NCBI GenBank assembly: GCA_041748075.1
Contig: JBGTDX010000144.1
Span: 1 to 54,266 of the forward strand
DNA from: JBGSYJ01 sp041748075
Lineage (GTDB): Bacteria; Acidobacteriota; Thermoanaerobaculia; Gp7-AA8
DNA: 54,266 nt
Direction: 5' to 3'
In this document: in pieces, positions 43,845-51,550 of the stretch
Layout: each line of letters starts with the position of its first letter
Numbering within the stretch: position 1 is the stretch's first letter
Notes under the pieces: generated by a model
Seen by the model: the letters and a program-made list of their open reading frames with translations, nothing else
What the model was told of the DNA's origin: nothing
Databases searched by the model: none
Position numbers and translations under genes: made by a program

Positions 43845-44936
43845 TTACTCTTTCCTCAGAATCAGCCGCAGGTTCCGATCGCCGAACAGAAGCTCATTGA
43901 GCCGCTCGACGACGTCCTTGAGTTCCTGCGATCCATCCGGCGCGTCGATCCGATTGCCTTCAGGGAACGGTGCCACGGTTCGCACCTCAGCAACCTCGAA
44001 ACCGAACTCCCGGCCGATCAGAGTGAGAGCTCCGACGTGGCGAGGAGCCAGATGTGTGGGATCCCGCCAGAATTCGGATGCCGACATGGCGATCGAGCCG
44101 GCGTTCGGAGTTTCTATCATCAGGCAGCCTCCCGCTCGAAGCACCCGCGAGGCAGCCGCGAAGGTTTCGATCAGAACGTCCGACGGCAGGTGCTCCACCA
44201 CGTGAGCGGCGAGGATCGAGCCTACAGACTCTGCATCGAGGGCGATCAGGCAGTCCGGCAGCCTGCCCAGTTCCGCATCGAAGCCCCGCTGGCGCAGTTC
44301 TGCAACCGAGCGCTCGTTCGTATCGAACCCCCGCGCGGGAATTCCGCGCTCCCTGCAGAGCTCGAGGAACTCACCCCTTCCGCACCCGGCATCGATCACC
44401 GGCGCCATTGCCGCGGCATACTCGAGGTACGGCTCGAGTGACTGCCGAATCTCATCAGGACTTCCTCGCAGTCCATCCTCGAGACGGCGATATACGAAGT
44501 CGGACCGGAAGGCGGAGGCGTCCGGCTGAACCACAAGCGGAATGCTCAGGTCCCTGAGGCGGGCGGAAACCATTTCGATTTTCTGATCAATTGCTGCAGC
44601 CAGCGCATCGTTCCGGCGAACCGCCACCGGGAGCCGGGCTTCCATCTGCGACAGATCACGCCGCATGTCCTCGGCGTCCCGCTTCGAGTCTGTCACGATC
44701 GCTGCAAGATCCTTTCGCAGGTCGCCGAGCATTTCGAGGACGGCAATGTTGAAGTTGCGCTGACGCCCGTCGATGGAACCAAGGACCCTGCGGAGGATCG
44801 GCCGCAGCGTACGGATGAGCAGTCTGTTCAGGAGCGAACCAGACTCGCCGCCACGGTAGTGCAGGTCCTCGCGCCAGACGCGATTCCATCCCTCGAGCCC
44901 TGCGGGCGGCTCCTCGATGAATCGCTTCTCGGTCAC
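43845..44936 (-). CDS. Class I SAM-dependent methyltransferase with coiled-coil N-terminus
   Basis: A 363-residue protein. Residues about 1-150 are helical and charged (FNIAVLEMLGDLRKDLAAI, RRDLSQMEARLPVAVRR), predicting a coiled coil or oligomerisation stalk. The Rossmann methyltransferase domain (about 175-330) has SAM motif I VIDAGCGRGEFLELC and a post-motif AAHVVEHLPSDVL, then IETPNAGSIAMS...FWRDPTHLAP, which I associate with methyltransferases in surface-polysaccharide synthesis. Substrate unknown. It starts with GTG 44936, 105 bp downstream of rplI on the same strand. Confidence 0.85.
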   Translation of the reverse strand: MTEKRFIEEPPAGLEGWNRVWREDLHYRGGESGSLLNRLLIRTLRPILRRVLGSIDGRQRNFNIAVLEMLGDLRKDLAAIVTDSKRDAEDMRRDLSQMEARLPVAVRRNDALAAAIDQKIEMVSARLRDLSIPLVVQPDASAFRSDFVYRRLEDGLRGSPDEIRQSLEPYLEYAAAMAPVIDAGCGRGEFLELCRERGIPARGFDTNERSVAELRQRGFDAELGRLPDCLIALDAESVGSILAAHVVEHLPSDVLIETFAAASRVLRAGGCLMIETPNAGSIAMSASEFWRDPTHLAPRHVGALTLIGREFGFEVAEVRTVAPFPEGNRIDAPDGSQELKDVVERLNELLFGDRNLRLILRKE

Positions 44937-45006
44937 GACGGGGAGTTTACAGGGTTACGCCAGATGGCGACAGCGGAGAGCCGACGGCGGAGGAGTCGGT
45001 ACCGTG

Positions 45007-45034
45007 ACGGCAGGGCACCCGAGTGCCCCGCCGT
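45007..45034 (-). terminator. Hairpin downstream of rplI
   Basis: ACGGCGGGGCAC/GTGCCCTGCCGT on the minus strand: a 12-bp stem with one mismatch and a 4-nt loop, 7 bp after the rplI stop. No T-tract follows, so it may be a 3' stabilising stem rather than an intrinsic terminator. Confidence 0.4.
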
Positions 45035-45041
45035 CTTGCGA

Positions 45042-45671
45042 CTACTTCTCTTCGACTTCTGCTTCCGGCGCGGGAGCCTGCTCGTCCGATTCCACAGTCT
45101 CGGCGGCGGGTTCTTCGGACACGGCCTCTTCGGGCGCCGGTACTTCGGACGCGGCTTCTGCCGGCTCCGCCTGAGGGGCGGACTTTGCTGACGCAGCGGC
45201 GCGCGCTGCGGCCAGCAGAGCACCCGCGCCTTCACCGACGACTTCGACCTGGACGTGAGCCGAGACTTCGCGGTGAAGCTTGACGTCGACATCGTGAGCA
45301 CCGATGCTCTTGATCGGATGGCTCAGCTCGATCCTGCGCTTGTCCACTTCGATGCCCTCAGCGAGAAGCGCATCGGCGATCTCGCTCGAGGTCACCGACC
45401 CGTACAGTGTTCCGCTGTCGCCGACTTTCTTGCGAATCACGAGCTTCATGCCCTCGATCTTCTCGGCGGCCTTCTGCGCAGCGGTTTTTTCCTGCTCGGA
45501 AAGCAGGCTCCACTTCTTGCGTTCCTGCTCGATCGACTTGAGGTTTCCTGGCGTCGCTTCGCGCGCCAGCTTCTTGGGGAGAAGGTAGTTACGGGCGTAC
45601 CCGTCCTTCACCTGAACGATGTCTCCACGGGTGCCGAGCCCACGGATCTCGTCAATCAGTATGACTTTCAT
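45042..45671 (-). CDS. rplI: 50S ribosomal protein L9 with acidic C-terminal extension
   Basis: A 209-residue protein. Residues 1-50 match the L9 N-domain (MKVILIDEIRGLGTRGDIV, YARNYLLPKKLA), then the long linker helix and the C-domain with GTLYGSVTSSEIADAL. L9 is normally about 148 residues; here about 60 extra residues rich in Ala, Glu and Pro follow (AASEVPAPEEAVSEEPAAET), predicted disordered. The start ATG 45671 is chosen since AAAGGA lies 8 bp ahead; an ATG three codons upstream sits on top of that site. It overlaps the DUF2232 gene by 20 bp. L9 binds 23S rRNA and limits frameshifting. Confidence 0.95.
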   Translation of the reverse strand: MKVILIDEIRGLGTRGDIVQVKDGYARNYLLPKKLAREATPGNLKSIEQERKKWSLLSEQEKTAAQKAAEKIEGMKLVIRKKVGDSGTLYGSVTSSEIADALLAEGIEVDKRRIELSHPIKSIGAHDVDVKLHREVSAHVQVEVVGEGAGALLAAARAAASAKSAPQAEPAEAASEVPAPEEAVSEEPAAETVESDEQAPAPEAEVEEK

Positions 45672-46653
45672 TTGAGTCATCCTTTCGGTTCAGTTTTCTG
45701 AAATCAAAGAAAGAGTCGAAGAGTCCCACCAGCGCGAGTGCGAAGGGAGCAATGCCATACACCAGCATCAGCCCCAGCATCAGAAAGGCGATCATCGTTC
45801 CGATCGGACCGAAGCCCACCTTCGTTACGAGCGCGCGAAACACTGCGAGACCCTGGATGAAATACAGGATGATGACAATCGCAAGCAGATTGAGTCCTGC
45901 GAGCCGAAGTGGACCTGACGCAAGGGGCGACAGTCCGCCGAGCACGAAGGCGACGAGCAGCGCGTCCGGCAACACGAGGCTGCGGAGCATGTACCTCTCA
46001 CCCGTGTCTCTGCCTGCCGGTAGTCGCGGAACCAGAATCAGACTGAATACGAAGGTCAGCGCAACGACCGACAGCAGCACTGCCGGCATGAATGAAGAGG
46101 CTACCGTATCGGAGAGCCGCTCCATCATCCGAATCATTTCGGGAGCGAGCCCGGCGCCTCGATAGACATCGAGCCCGTCGTTCGAGACCGCGCGGAAGTT
46201 CGTGACGATCGCCTCGTACGGCGAGTAGCCGAAGAACGTCCGGAGACTCAGCTCGGTTGCAAGAATTCCTGTCCCGCTGCTGAGAATCGCAGTAGTGAGC
46301 ACGCGGCCAAAACTCGCCGCTTTCTCGATCAGGAGAAACGCGATGATCGAGGGAGCTGCGACCTCGAAGATGAATCGCCCGACGTGCGCCATTGCAGGCG
46401 CCAGTCCGGCATCTCCCGCGCTGGCACTGAAGAGCACAATGAGCAGCAGCGCCGAAATGCCCGCCACCCCCACCGTCCCCCGCCTTCCATGACGGAGCCC
46501 GGAGTGGATGATTGCGGCAGGCACGAACAGCGAAAGCGGCGAGATGAACATCGCGGCAGCAGCGATGGAATGGAGCGCAATGCTCCGCCCCATCCGCCCT
46601 GACGGGAGATGCTCGTCAGATTCCGCAACAGTCCTGTTCATCGCCGTGACCAT
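45652..46653 (-). CDS. DUF2232 (YybS-like) membrane protein
   Basis: A 333-residue polytopic membrane protein with about eight hydrophobic segments (for example FISPLSLFVPAAIIHSGL, LLLIVLFSASAGDAGL, MIAFLMLGLMLVYGIAPFAL). Its position between rpsR and rplI, and its size, match the DUF2232/YybS family that accompanies this operon in many bacteria. Function is unknown; it resembles small-molecule transporter S-components. It starts 12 bp after the rpsR stop and overlaps rplI by 20 bp, so expression is tied to ribosomal protein synthesis. Confidence 0.85.
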   Translation of the reverse strand: MVTAMNRTVAESDEHLPSGRMGRSIALHSIAAAAMFISPLSLFVPAAIIHSGLRHGRRGTVGVAGISALLLIVLFSASAGDAGLAPAMAHVGRFIFEVAAPSIIAFLLIEKAASFGRVLTTAILSSGTGILATELSLRTFFGYSPYEAIVTNFRAVSNDGLDVYRGAGLAPEMIRMMERLSDTVASSFMPAVLLSVVALTFVFSLILVPRLPAGRDTGERYMLRSLVLPDALLVAFVLGGLSPLASGPLRLAGLNLLAIVIILYFIQGLAVFRALVTKVGFGPIGTMIAFLMLGLMLVYGIAPFALALVGLFDSFFDFRKLNRKDDSNESHTD

Positions 46654-46665
46654 CTCTCCGGAAAC

Positions 46666-46944
46666 TCAGTCCGTCGCGAACGGAATTAGAGCCACGATCC
46701 TTGCCCGCTTGATGGCAATCTGCAGCTTGCGCTGATGCAGGGCGCACGTGCCCGAAATGCGGCGCGGCAGAATCTTTCCCCGCTCGGGGATGAACTGCTG
46801 AAGCGTTTTCACATCTTTGAAATCTACGTACTCGATCTTCTCGACGCAGAACTTGCAGACTCTCTTGCGCCGGAAGAAGAACTTCTTCTTGCCCGCTCCG
46901 GGTCCACCGGACGGGCTCTGGGTGCGTCTCTGTGGGGCTGCCAT
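46666..46944 (-). CDS. rpsR: 30S ribosomal protein S18
   Basis: A 92-residue protein with the S18 core FKDVKTLQQFIPERGKILP and GTCALHQRKLQIAIKRAR. It is the zinc-binding (C+) form: Cys30 and Cys33 (VCKFC) with Cys67 and His70 as likely remaining ligands. The N-terminus is extended by about 18 Pro/Gly/Lys-rich residues. AAAGGAG precedes the ATG. It partners with S6 in the 30S platform and is encoded 18 bp after rpsF. Confidence 0.97.
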   Translation of the reverse strand: MAAPQRRTQSPSGGPGAGKKKFFFRRKRVCKFCVEKIEYVDFKDVKTLQQFIPERGKILPRRISGTCALHQRKLQIAIKRARIVALIPFATD

Positions 46945-46962
46945 GTTCGTTCTCCTTTCCTC

Positions 46963-47442
46963 TTACTCGCTGGCCGGCTCGGCGGTTGGAGCCGCTTCGG
47001 CCGGAGCTTCGGCGGTTTCGACCGGCGCGGATGTCTCTTCCGGAGCCGGGGCGGGTGCGGCGGCCGGCGCAGCGGTCGTGGTCCCCATTCCGGGCGGTGC
47101 CGGGCGAACGCGCTCTTTCTTGGGATTCTTCTTCGCGAGCTTGATCGCGCGGCGCGTTTCCTCGTCGGTGCGCACGATCAGGTGACGAAGAATCCGGTCG
47201 GAGTTCTTCATCTTGCGATCGAGCTCCGAGAGCGCCCCCTCCGCGTTGAAGATGAAGAGGTGGTAGATGCCTTCGTTGAATTTTTCGATGGGATATGCGA
47301 GACGGCGGCGACCCCACGGCTCTTCGGTGATGAGCGTCGCGGGTGTGCTCTCTCCAATGCCCCTGAAGTCATTGATGAGAGTCGTGCCTTCTTCCTCCGG
47401 TACTTGCGGAGAAAGGATGAACAGGACTTCGTAAGTCCTCAT
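46963..47442 (-). CDS. rpsF: 30S ribosomal protein S6 with Ala/Pro/Glu tail
   Basis: A 159-residue protein starting MRTYEVLFILSPQVPEEE, with AAGGAGG 6 bp ahead of ATG 47442. The S6 fold covers about 1-98 (WGRRRLAYPIEKFNEGIYHLF, DRILRHLIVRTDEE). Some 45 extra residues rich in Ala, Pro, Thr and Glu follow (AAPAAAPAPAPEETSAPVET), similar in character to the tail on L9 in the same operon. No ssb gene lies between rpsF and rpsR, unlike in many bacteria. It is the first gene of the operon; its upstream region carries a large heptamer-based inverted repeat. Confidence 0.96.
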   Translation of the reverse strand: MRTYEVLFILSPQVPEEEGTTLINDFRGIGESTPATLITEEPWGRRRLAYPIEKFNEGIYHLFIFNAEGALSELDRKMKNSDRILRHLIVRTDEETRRAIKLAKKNPKKERVRPAPPGMGTTTAAPAAAPAPAPEETSAPVETAEAPAEAAPTAEPASE

Positions 47443-47600
47443 ACGTCCTCCTTCTGGCCTAGCGGAGCTCCGACCTGCGAAGCTCAAGGAGCTACTACCA
47501 GATTGTCAAAAGTTACCCGACCCGATGGGACGGGAGTGCGAAGCCTACAAGAAAGGTCCGGGAGGAACAATTATTCCGGGTGGGGAAGGGGTGGTGGGTG

Positions 47601-47725
47601 GGGGGCATTCAACATTCAACATTCAACATTCAACATTCAACATTCAACATTCGGGGCGGGGGGCTTTTCATTCTCTTCTCCCCCGCCCGAATGTTGAATG
47701 TTGAATGTTGAATGTTGAATGCCCC
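47601..47725. repeat. Large hairpin built from TGAATGT heptamer arms
   Basis: Left arm: six ATTCAAC units plus ATTC (47607-47652). Right arm: four GAATGTT units plus GAATG (47689-47721). GC-rich segments extend the pairing inside (CGGGGCGGGGGGC with CCCCCGCCCG) and outside (GGGGGC with GCCCC). The loop is about 20 bp of TTTTCATTCTCTTCT-type sequence. It lies in the 392-bp gap between the dipeptidase 3' end side and the rpsF start, both on the minus strand. The rest of that gap shows no gene. Confidence 0.93.
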
Positions 47726-47834
47726 GCCCCCTCCTTTTTCGAAGGGACCTGGAGCCACGACTCCCGAATGAATGCTCCAACCGTCGTACGGCTTCACCCC
47801 ACTGGAGACGGGACATCGGAAAGTCCCGCTGCTC

Positions 47835-49133
47835 CTACTTCGTATCCGCCGAGATGACAGGCGCGTCCAGTTTCTCGATCGTCGCTTCTGACGGAGGCCG
47901 CTCTGCCTGGAGGCGCTTCGCGACGCTTTCCGCCTGCCGCATCACCCGCAGCGCGTTCAGTCCCGCGATCTTCCGGATGTCTTCGTCCGAGTAGCCCCGG
48001 CGCAGCAGCTCGGCAAACAGATTCGGATAGGACTCCACGCTCTCGAGGCCGGTCGGCACGGTCGTGATTCCATCGAAGTCTCCACCGATGCCGATATGAT
48101 CGATTCCGGCCACTTTACGGATGTGATCCACGTGGTCGGCGACGTCACTCAGCGTTGCCACCGGCGCAGGATTGCTCTTCTTCCATACCTCGAGCTCTTC
48201 GGCGGCTCTGTTCGGATTGCCTACGTGGATGTACTTGAAGCGCTCCTCGGCGGCCTTCTGGTCCGCAAAATGATTCCTCAAAACCTGGCTCACGAACGAG
48301 GGCACGAACGTGACCATCACCACCCCGCCGTTGGCAGGCATCCTGGCGAGCACGTCGTCGGGAACGTTACGTGGATGATTCGTCAGTGCAAACGCCGACG
48401 AATGCGAGAAAATCACCGGCGCATCGGTCACGTCCAGCACGTCATTCATCGTCTCGGCAGACACATGCGAGAGGTCGACGAGCATGCCCAGGCGGTTCAT
48501 CTCCCGGATGACCTCCTCCCCGAACTTCGTCAGCCCGCCATGTGCAGGTGTGTCTGTCGCGGAGTCCGCCCAGTCGACCTTGAGACTGTGCGTGAGCGTC
48601 ATGTATCGGGCGCCCACGTCATACGTCATCCGGAGCACGCCGAGCGAATTTCCGATCGAGTGTCCTCCTTCCATACCGATCAGCGAGGCGATCTTTCCCT
48701 GCTTGTGAATCCGGACGATGTCGTCTGCCGTAAGAGCCAGCTCGAATGTCTCAGGATAGGTCTGCACCATGCGATGGACGACATCGATCTGTTCGATGAC
48801 CGACCGGACTCCCTCTGCGCCGGTTCTCGTCGACGGGATGTAGACGGACCAGAACTGGGCCCCGACTCCTCCCCGCTTCAGACGAGGGATGTCGGTGTGC
48901 ATCGCGGGCGTGAGTGCCGAGGTGTCGCGGAGATCGATCTGCGAGAGCTGATTTTTCACCCGCTCGTGATACTGCCAGGGGACGTCGTTGTGGCCGTCGA
49001 CCAGCGGGACCTCCCGAAGAATTTTCCGCGCACGCTCCGCGAGCGGGTCGGAACCCTGCGCCGGGAGGGCTGCAGGTAGCAGGACCATGAAACCGGCGAC
49101 CACTGCGTTGATGAGTCGTTTTCCTAGGATCAT
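47835..49133 (-). CDS. Membrane dipeptidase, peptidase family M19
   Basis: A 432-residue exported zinc dipeptidase. ATG 49133 is preferred because AGGGGA lies upstream and the signal peptide starts there (MILGKRLINAVVAGFMVLLP, cleavage near ALPAQG). Binuclear-zinc motifs of the renal-dipeptidase family are in order: VDGHNDVPW (HxD), GMEGGHSIGNSLG (bridging Glu), DLSHVSAETM, FSHSSAFALTNHPRNVPD and HIGIGGDFDG. It hydrolyses dipeptides, including D-amino-acid and beta-lactam-like substrates, in the periplasm. It is monocistronic. Confidence 0.94.
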   Translation of the reverse strand: MILGKRLINAVVAGFMVLLPAALPAQGSDPLAERARKILREVPLVDGHNDVPWQYHERVKNQLSQIDLRDTSALTPAMHTDIPRLKRGGVGAQFWSVYIPSTRTGAEGVRSVIEQIDVVHRMVQTYPETFELALTADDIVRIHKQGKIASLIGMEGGHSIGNSLGVLRMTYDVGARYMTLTHSLKVDWADSATDTPAHGGLTKFGEEVIREMNRLGMLVDLSHVSAETMNDVLDVTDAPVIFSHSSAFALTNHPRNVPDDVLARMPANGGVVMVTFVPSFVSQVLRNHFADQKAAEERFKYIHVGNPNRAAEELEVWKKSNPAPVATLSDVADHVDHIRKVAGIDHIGIGGDFDGITTVPTGLESVESYPNLFAELLRRGYSDEDIRKIAGLNALRVMRQAESVAKRLQAERPPSEATIEKLDAPVISADTK

Positions 49134-49326
49134 CCTGATTGTCCCCTGCATCAATTTAAGGGGTTGAGCAAGCCGCTCCGGAGCGACCTCCCGCCCCATC
49201 ACCCAGAGCGGCTGATATTGGAAAAATGAACAGCTCATTGAACTTATCGGTCTGTTTTTTGCAGCCGTCACGCTCGAAGTTCATTGCGGCCACTGTCCCG
49301 ATTCTGTACCGCGGAGATTTTTTTCA

Positions 49327-49719
49327 ATGATGCCTGCAGAACCCAAGCCTCCCTGCGTCCTCCTCGTCGAGGACCATACCACCCTGAGGCAATCGCTCTC
49401 GATCCATTTCGAAAAGGAGCAGATCAACGTCGATGTCGCAGAGGACGGCGCCGAAGCGATGCGTCTGCTGGAACTCCGATCCTATGATGTGGTTGTGCTC
49501 GATCTCAATCTTCCCAGGGTGAGTGGCAGAGAGTTGCTGGATTACCTTGCGTTGAACCGCAACCACCAGAGTCCGAGCATCGTGGTGATCACAGCCGAAG
49601 AGCTCGATTCTAACCGAGGAACCGATCTGTCGCTGGTAGCGCGCACCTTCGTTAAGCCACTTGATTTCGCAGCAGTGGCCCGTGCGGTCCACGAACTGTG
49701 CATTGAAAAGGGAGAGTAA
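49327..49719 (+). CDS. Single-domain response regulator (CheY-like)
   Basis: A 130-residue lone receiver domain: acidic pair in VLLVEDHTTL, phospho-acceptor Asp in DVVVLDLNLPRVSG, the conserved Thr in VVITAEE, and Lys in RTFVKPLD. There is no output domain, so it acts as a phosphate shuttle or protein-interaction switch. No kinase is adjacent; the three-kinase operon at 19.6-27.5 kb is the only kinase set in the window and cannot be linked to it by sequence alone. The ribosome-binding site is weak (GGAG 11 bp ahead). Confidence 0.9.
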   Translation: MMPAEPKPPCVLLVEDHTTLRQSLSIHFEKEQINVDVAEDGAEAMRLLELRSYDVVVLDLNLPRVSGRELLDYLALNRNHQSPSIVVITAEELDSNRGTDLSLVARTFVKPLDFAAVARAVHELCIEKGE

Positions 49720-49751
49720 CGCCTGGGCCTGCTCGAGCGTTCAGGAAAAAA

Positions 49752-49827
49752 TGGAGCCGTTGACTGGACTTGAACCAGCGACCTGCTGATTACGAATCAG
49801 CTGCTCTACCAACTGAGCTACAACGGC
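49752..49827 (-). tRNA. tRNA-Thr (anticodon CGT)
   Basis: Minus-strand cloverleaf: acceptor GCCGTTG/CAACGGC, D-arm GCTCAGTTGGTAGAGC, anticodon stem-loop GCTGA-TTCGTAA-TCAGC with anticodon CGT, T-arm CTGG-TTCAAGT-CCAG. The 3' CCA is encoded. 76 nt. Confidence 0.97.
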
Positions 49828-49953
49828 TTAACCGCAAACGGACTCCTGAAACAGGACGGCGCGTCATTATATTCATCCCGCGAGTTCTGTCGAGAGCGCG
49901 ACCGGAACCTCTGCAGTTTCACGCTGCAAACCGTGTGTTATGCTCCGCCCCAC

Positions 49954-50030
49954 GCGCCCCTAGCTCAGCTGGATAGAGCATCAGACTTCGGATCTGAGGG
50001 TCGGGGGTTCGAATCCCTCGGGGCGCGCCA
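49954..50030 (+). tRNA. tRNA-Arg (anticodon TCG)
   Basis: Plus-strand cloverleaf: acceptor GCGCCCC/GGGGCGC, D-arm GCTCAGCTGGATAGAGC, anticodon stem-loop TCAGA-CTTCGGA-TCTGA with anticodon TCG, T-arm GGGGG-TTCGAAT-CCCTC. CCA is encoded. 77 nt. Confidence 0.97.
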
Positions 50031-50126
50031 GCAACTCGTCACCCTCGCCCCCGCCCCCGATGGCTCGCGTCATGCAAAAAACCGGCATATCTGTAATTCG
50101 AGACGGACATTGAAAAGGAGAATTTT

Positions 50127-50387
50127 ATGAAAAAGAGTCTCATGGTACTCAGCATTCTGGCCCTGGTATTCAGTTTCGGCTGCGGAGGGGAAGACCATTC
50201 CACCGATACGGTCATGACGGAAACAATCGCGACCGATACACAGACGATGACCGAGTTGACCCACACGACCGGCACCACGACGATAAGCATGGAAACCGAG
50301 ACTTCAGTGCAGACCGATACGATGGGTATGACCACCACCGACGGTACGACTACCACCGGCACGACCAACACGACCGGAACCTACTGA
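50127..50387 (+). CDS. Small Thr-rich lipoprotein
   Basis: An 86-residue protein with a strong ribosome-binding site (AAAAGGAG) and a lipoprotein signal MKKSLMVLSILALVFSFGCG (Cys19, preceded by FSFG, an imperfect lipobox). The mature part is almost entirely Thr, Met, Glu, Asp and Gly, with loose TxT repeats (TDTVMTETIATDTQTMTE) and ends TTGTTNTTGTY. It is probably unstructured and surface-anchored. I recognise no family. It lies just downstream of tRNA-Arg. Confidence 0.75.
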   Translation: MKKSLMVLSILALVFSFGCGGEDHSTDTVMTETIATDTQTMTELTHTTGTTTISMETETSVQTDTMGMTTTDGTTTTGTTNTTGTY

Positions 50388-50473
50388 TTGTGAGCCGCGT
50401 GCCGGATACTCTGGCACGCGGCGTCCGCGCTGCGCCGGAAAACTCGGGCACGGTTCGTGTTTAGACCTCCCGC

Positions 50474-50650
50474 ATGAAACAGATCACACTGCTCGAGCCT
50501 GAGCTCGAAGTCATCGTTGAGGCCCTCAAAGCCCTCCGTAAATCCTATTCGCGTGAGACTGCCCGGAAGGATGATGTCGTCATGGTCACCGCGGTCGACG
50601 ACGTTCTGCAGAAACTCGGGTCCGCCATCGACGTGTCGTCCGGAAACTGA
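50474..50650 (+). CDS. Small hypothetical protein, 58 residues
   Basis: The frame ATG 50474 to TGA 50650 encodes MKQITLLEPELEVIVEALKA and ends DVLQKLGSAIDVSSGN. The composition is that of a folded, helical, acidic protein, with alternating hydrophobics (ELEVIVEALKAL; DDVLQKLGSAI) and codon use like neighbouring genes. No clear ribosome-binding site is visible. No family recognised. It is below the usual length cut-off of gene finders and may be missed by automated annotation. Confidence 0.5.
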   Translation: MKQITLLEPELEVIVEALKALRKSYSRETARKDDVVMVTAVDDVLQKLGSAIDVSSGN

Positions 50651-50698
50651 CGCTTCTGCCCAGTCGACGACACGGCATTGTGGCCAGAGAAGGATCAA

Positions 50699-50719
50699 GT
50701 GTCATCCTGAGGATGACAC
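50699..50719. repeat. Minimal GTGTCATCC palindrome
   Basis: GTGTCATCC-TGA-GGATGACAC is a perfect 9-bp stem with a 3-nt loop, made from the two ends of the GTCATCCTGAGCGAAG repeat family with the centre deleted. It lies 34 bp beyond the fabG stop and could serve as a transcript end. Confidence 0.7.
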
Positions 50720-50753
50720 CGTGGGTCATTTCTCGCCCCGACCTGTCGACTCC

Positions 50754-51497
50754 CTACGTGTACAGCCCCCCGCTTATGTTCAGCACCGTGCCGGTGACGT
50801 ACGAAGCCTGTTCGGAAGCGAGGTACACAACGCCGTATGCCACATCGTCCGGCGTTCCCAGCCTTCTGAGTGCGATGCGTCCTTCGAGCGACTCTTTTGA
50901 CTGACCTTCGAGACCTTCCGTCATTGCTGTCTGGATGAATCCGGGAGCGACGGCGTTTACTGTCACGTTTCGTGACCCGATCTCGAGCGCCAGCGACTTC
51001 GTCAGTCCGATGATCGCGGCCTTCGACGCGGAGTAGTTGGTCTGCCCCGGGTTTCCCATGAGTCCGACTACCGAGGATATGTTGATCACCCGTCCCCACC
51101 GGGCCCGGATCATCTTCTTGACTACTTCCTGGGTGATATGAAATGTCGAGTCGAGGTTCGTCTGCAGGACGCGAGACCACGCTTCCGGCTTCATGCGGAG
51201 AAAAAGATCATCCTCGGTGATGCCTGCATTGTTGACGAGGATGTCGATCCGCTCGTGCTGCTCGATCAGTTCCCGTATGCGTTCACGAACGTCGGAAGAC
51301 GTAATGTCCAACTCGACTCCGTACGCCGACCCTCCCGCTTCATGAATCGATTGAGCGAGCGCTTCAACTTTCCCGGCACTTCTCGCTGCGCACAGCACAG
51401 TCGCCTTCGCCTCGGAAAGGCGCCGCGCGATCGCCTCTCCGATTCCCCGGGACGCTCCGGTCACCAGAGCTACTCTGCCTGATAAGTCGATATTCAT
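50754..51497 (-). CDS. fabG: 3-oxoacyl-[acyl-carrier-protein] reductase
   Basis: A 247-residue NADPH-dependent SDR of type II fatty-acid synthesis. TGASRGIG at 13-20, NNAG at 89-92, catalytic Ser141/142 (NISSVVG), Tyr155 and Lys159 (NYSASKAAIIG), and the FabG tail VTGTVLNISGGLYT. GGGGGAAG precedes the ATG. It is the last gene of the operon here, 53 bp after fabD. acpP and fabF, which usually follow, are absent; instead a palindrome and small genes follow. Confidence 0.96.
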   Translation of the reverse strand: MNIDLSGRVALVTGASRGIGEAIARRLSEAKATVLCAARSAGKVEALAQSIHEAGGSAYGVELDITSSDVRERIRELIEQHERIDILVNNAGITEDDLFLRMKPEAWSRVLQTNLDSTFHITQEVVKKMIRARWGRVINISSVVGLMGNPGQTNYSASKAAIIGLTKSLALEIGSRNVTVNAVAPGFIQTAMTEGLEGQSKESLEGRIALRRLGTPDDVAYGVVYLASEQASYVTGTVLNISGGLYT

Positions 51498-51550
51498 CTG
51501 TCTTCCCCCGTCGCAGTGTCCCCCTCATTGAGGTCGGGCCCCCAGATCGC

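Noticed and set aside
49752..50030. tRNA-associated integration site (attachment site duplication)
   Set aside because: No repeated tRNA 3' fragment or integrase gene lies nearby; the recombinase at 29.1-30.1 kb is distant and not bordered by tRNA sequence.
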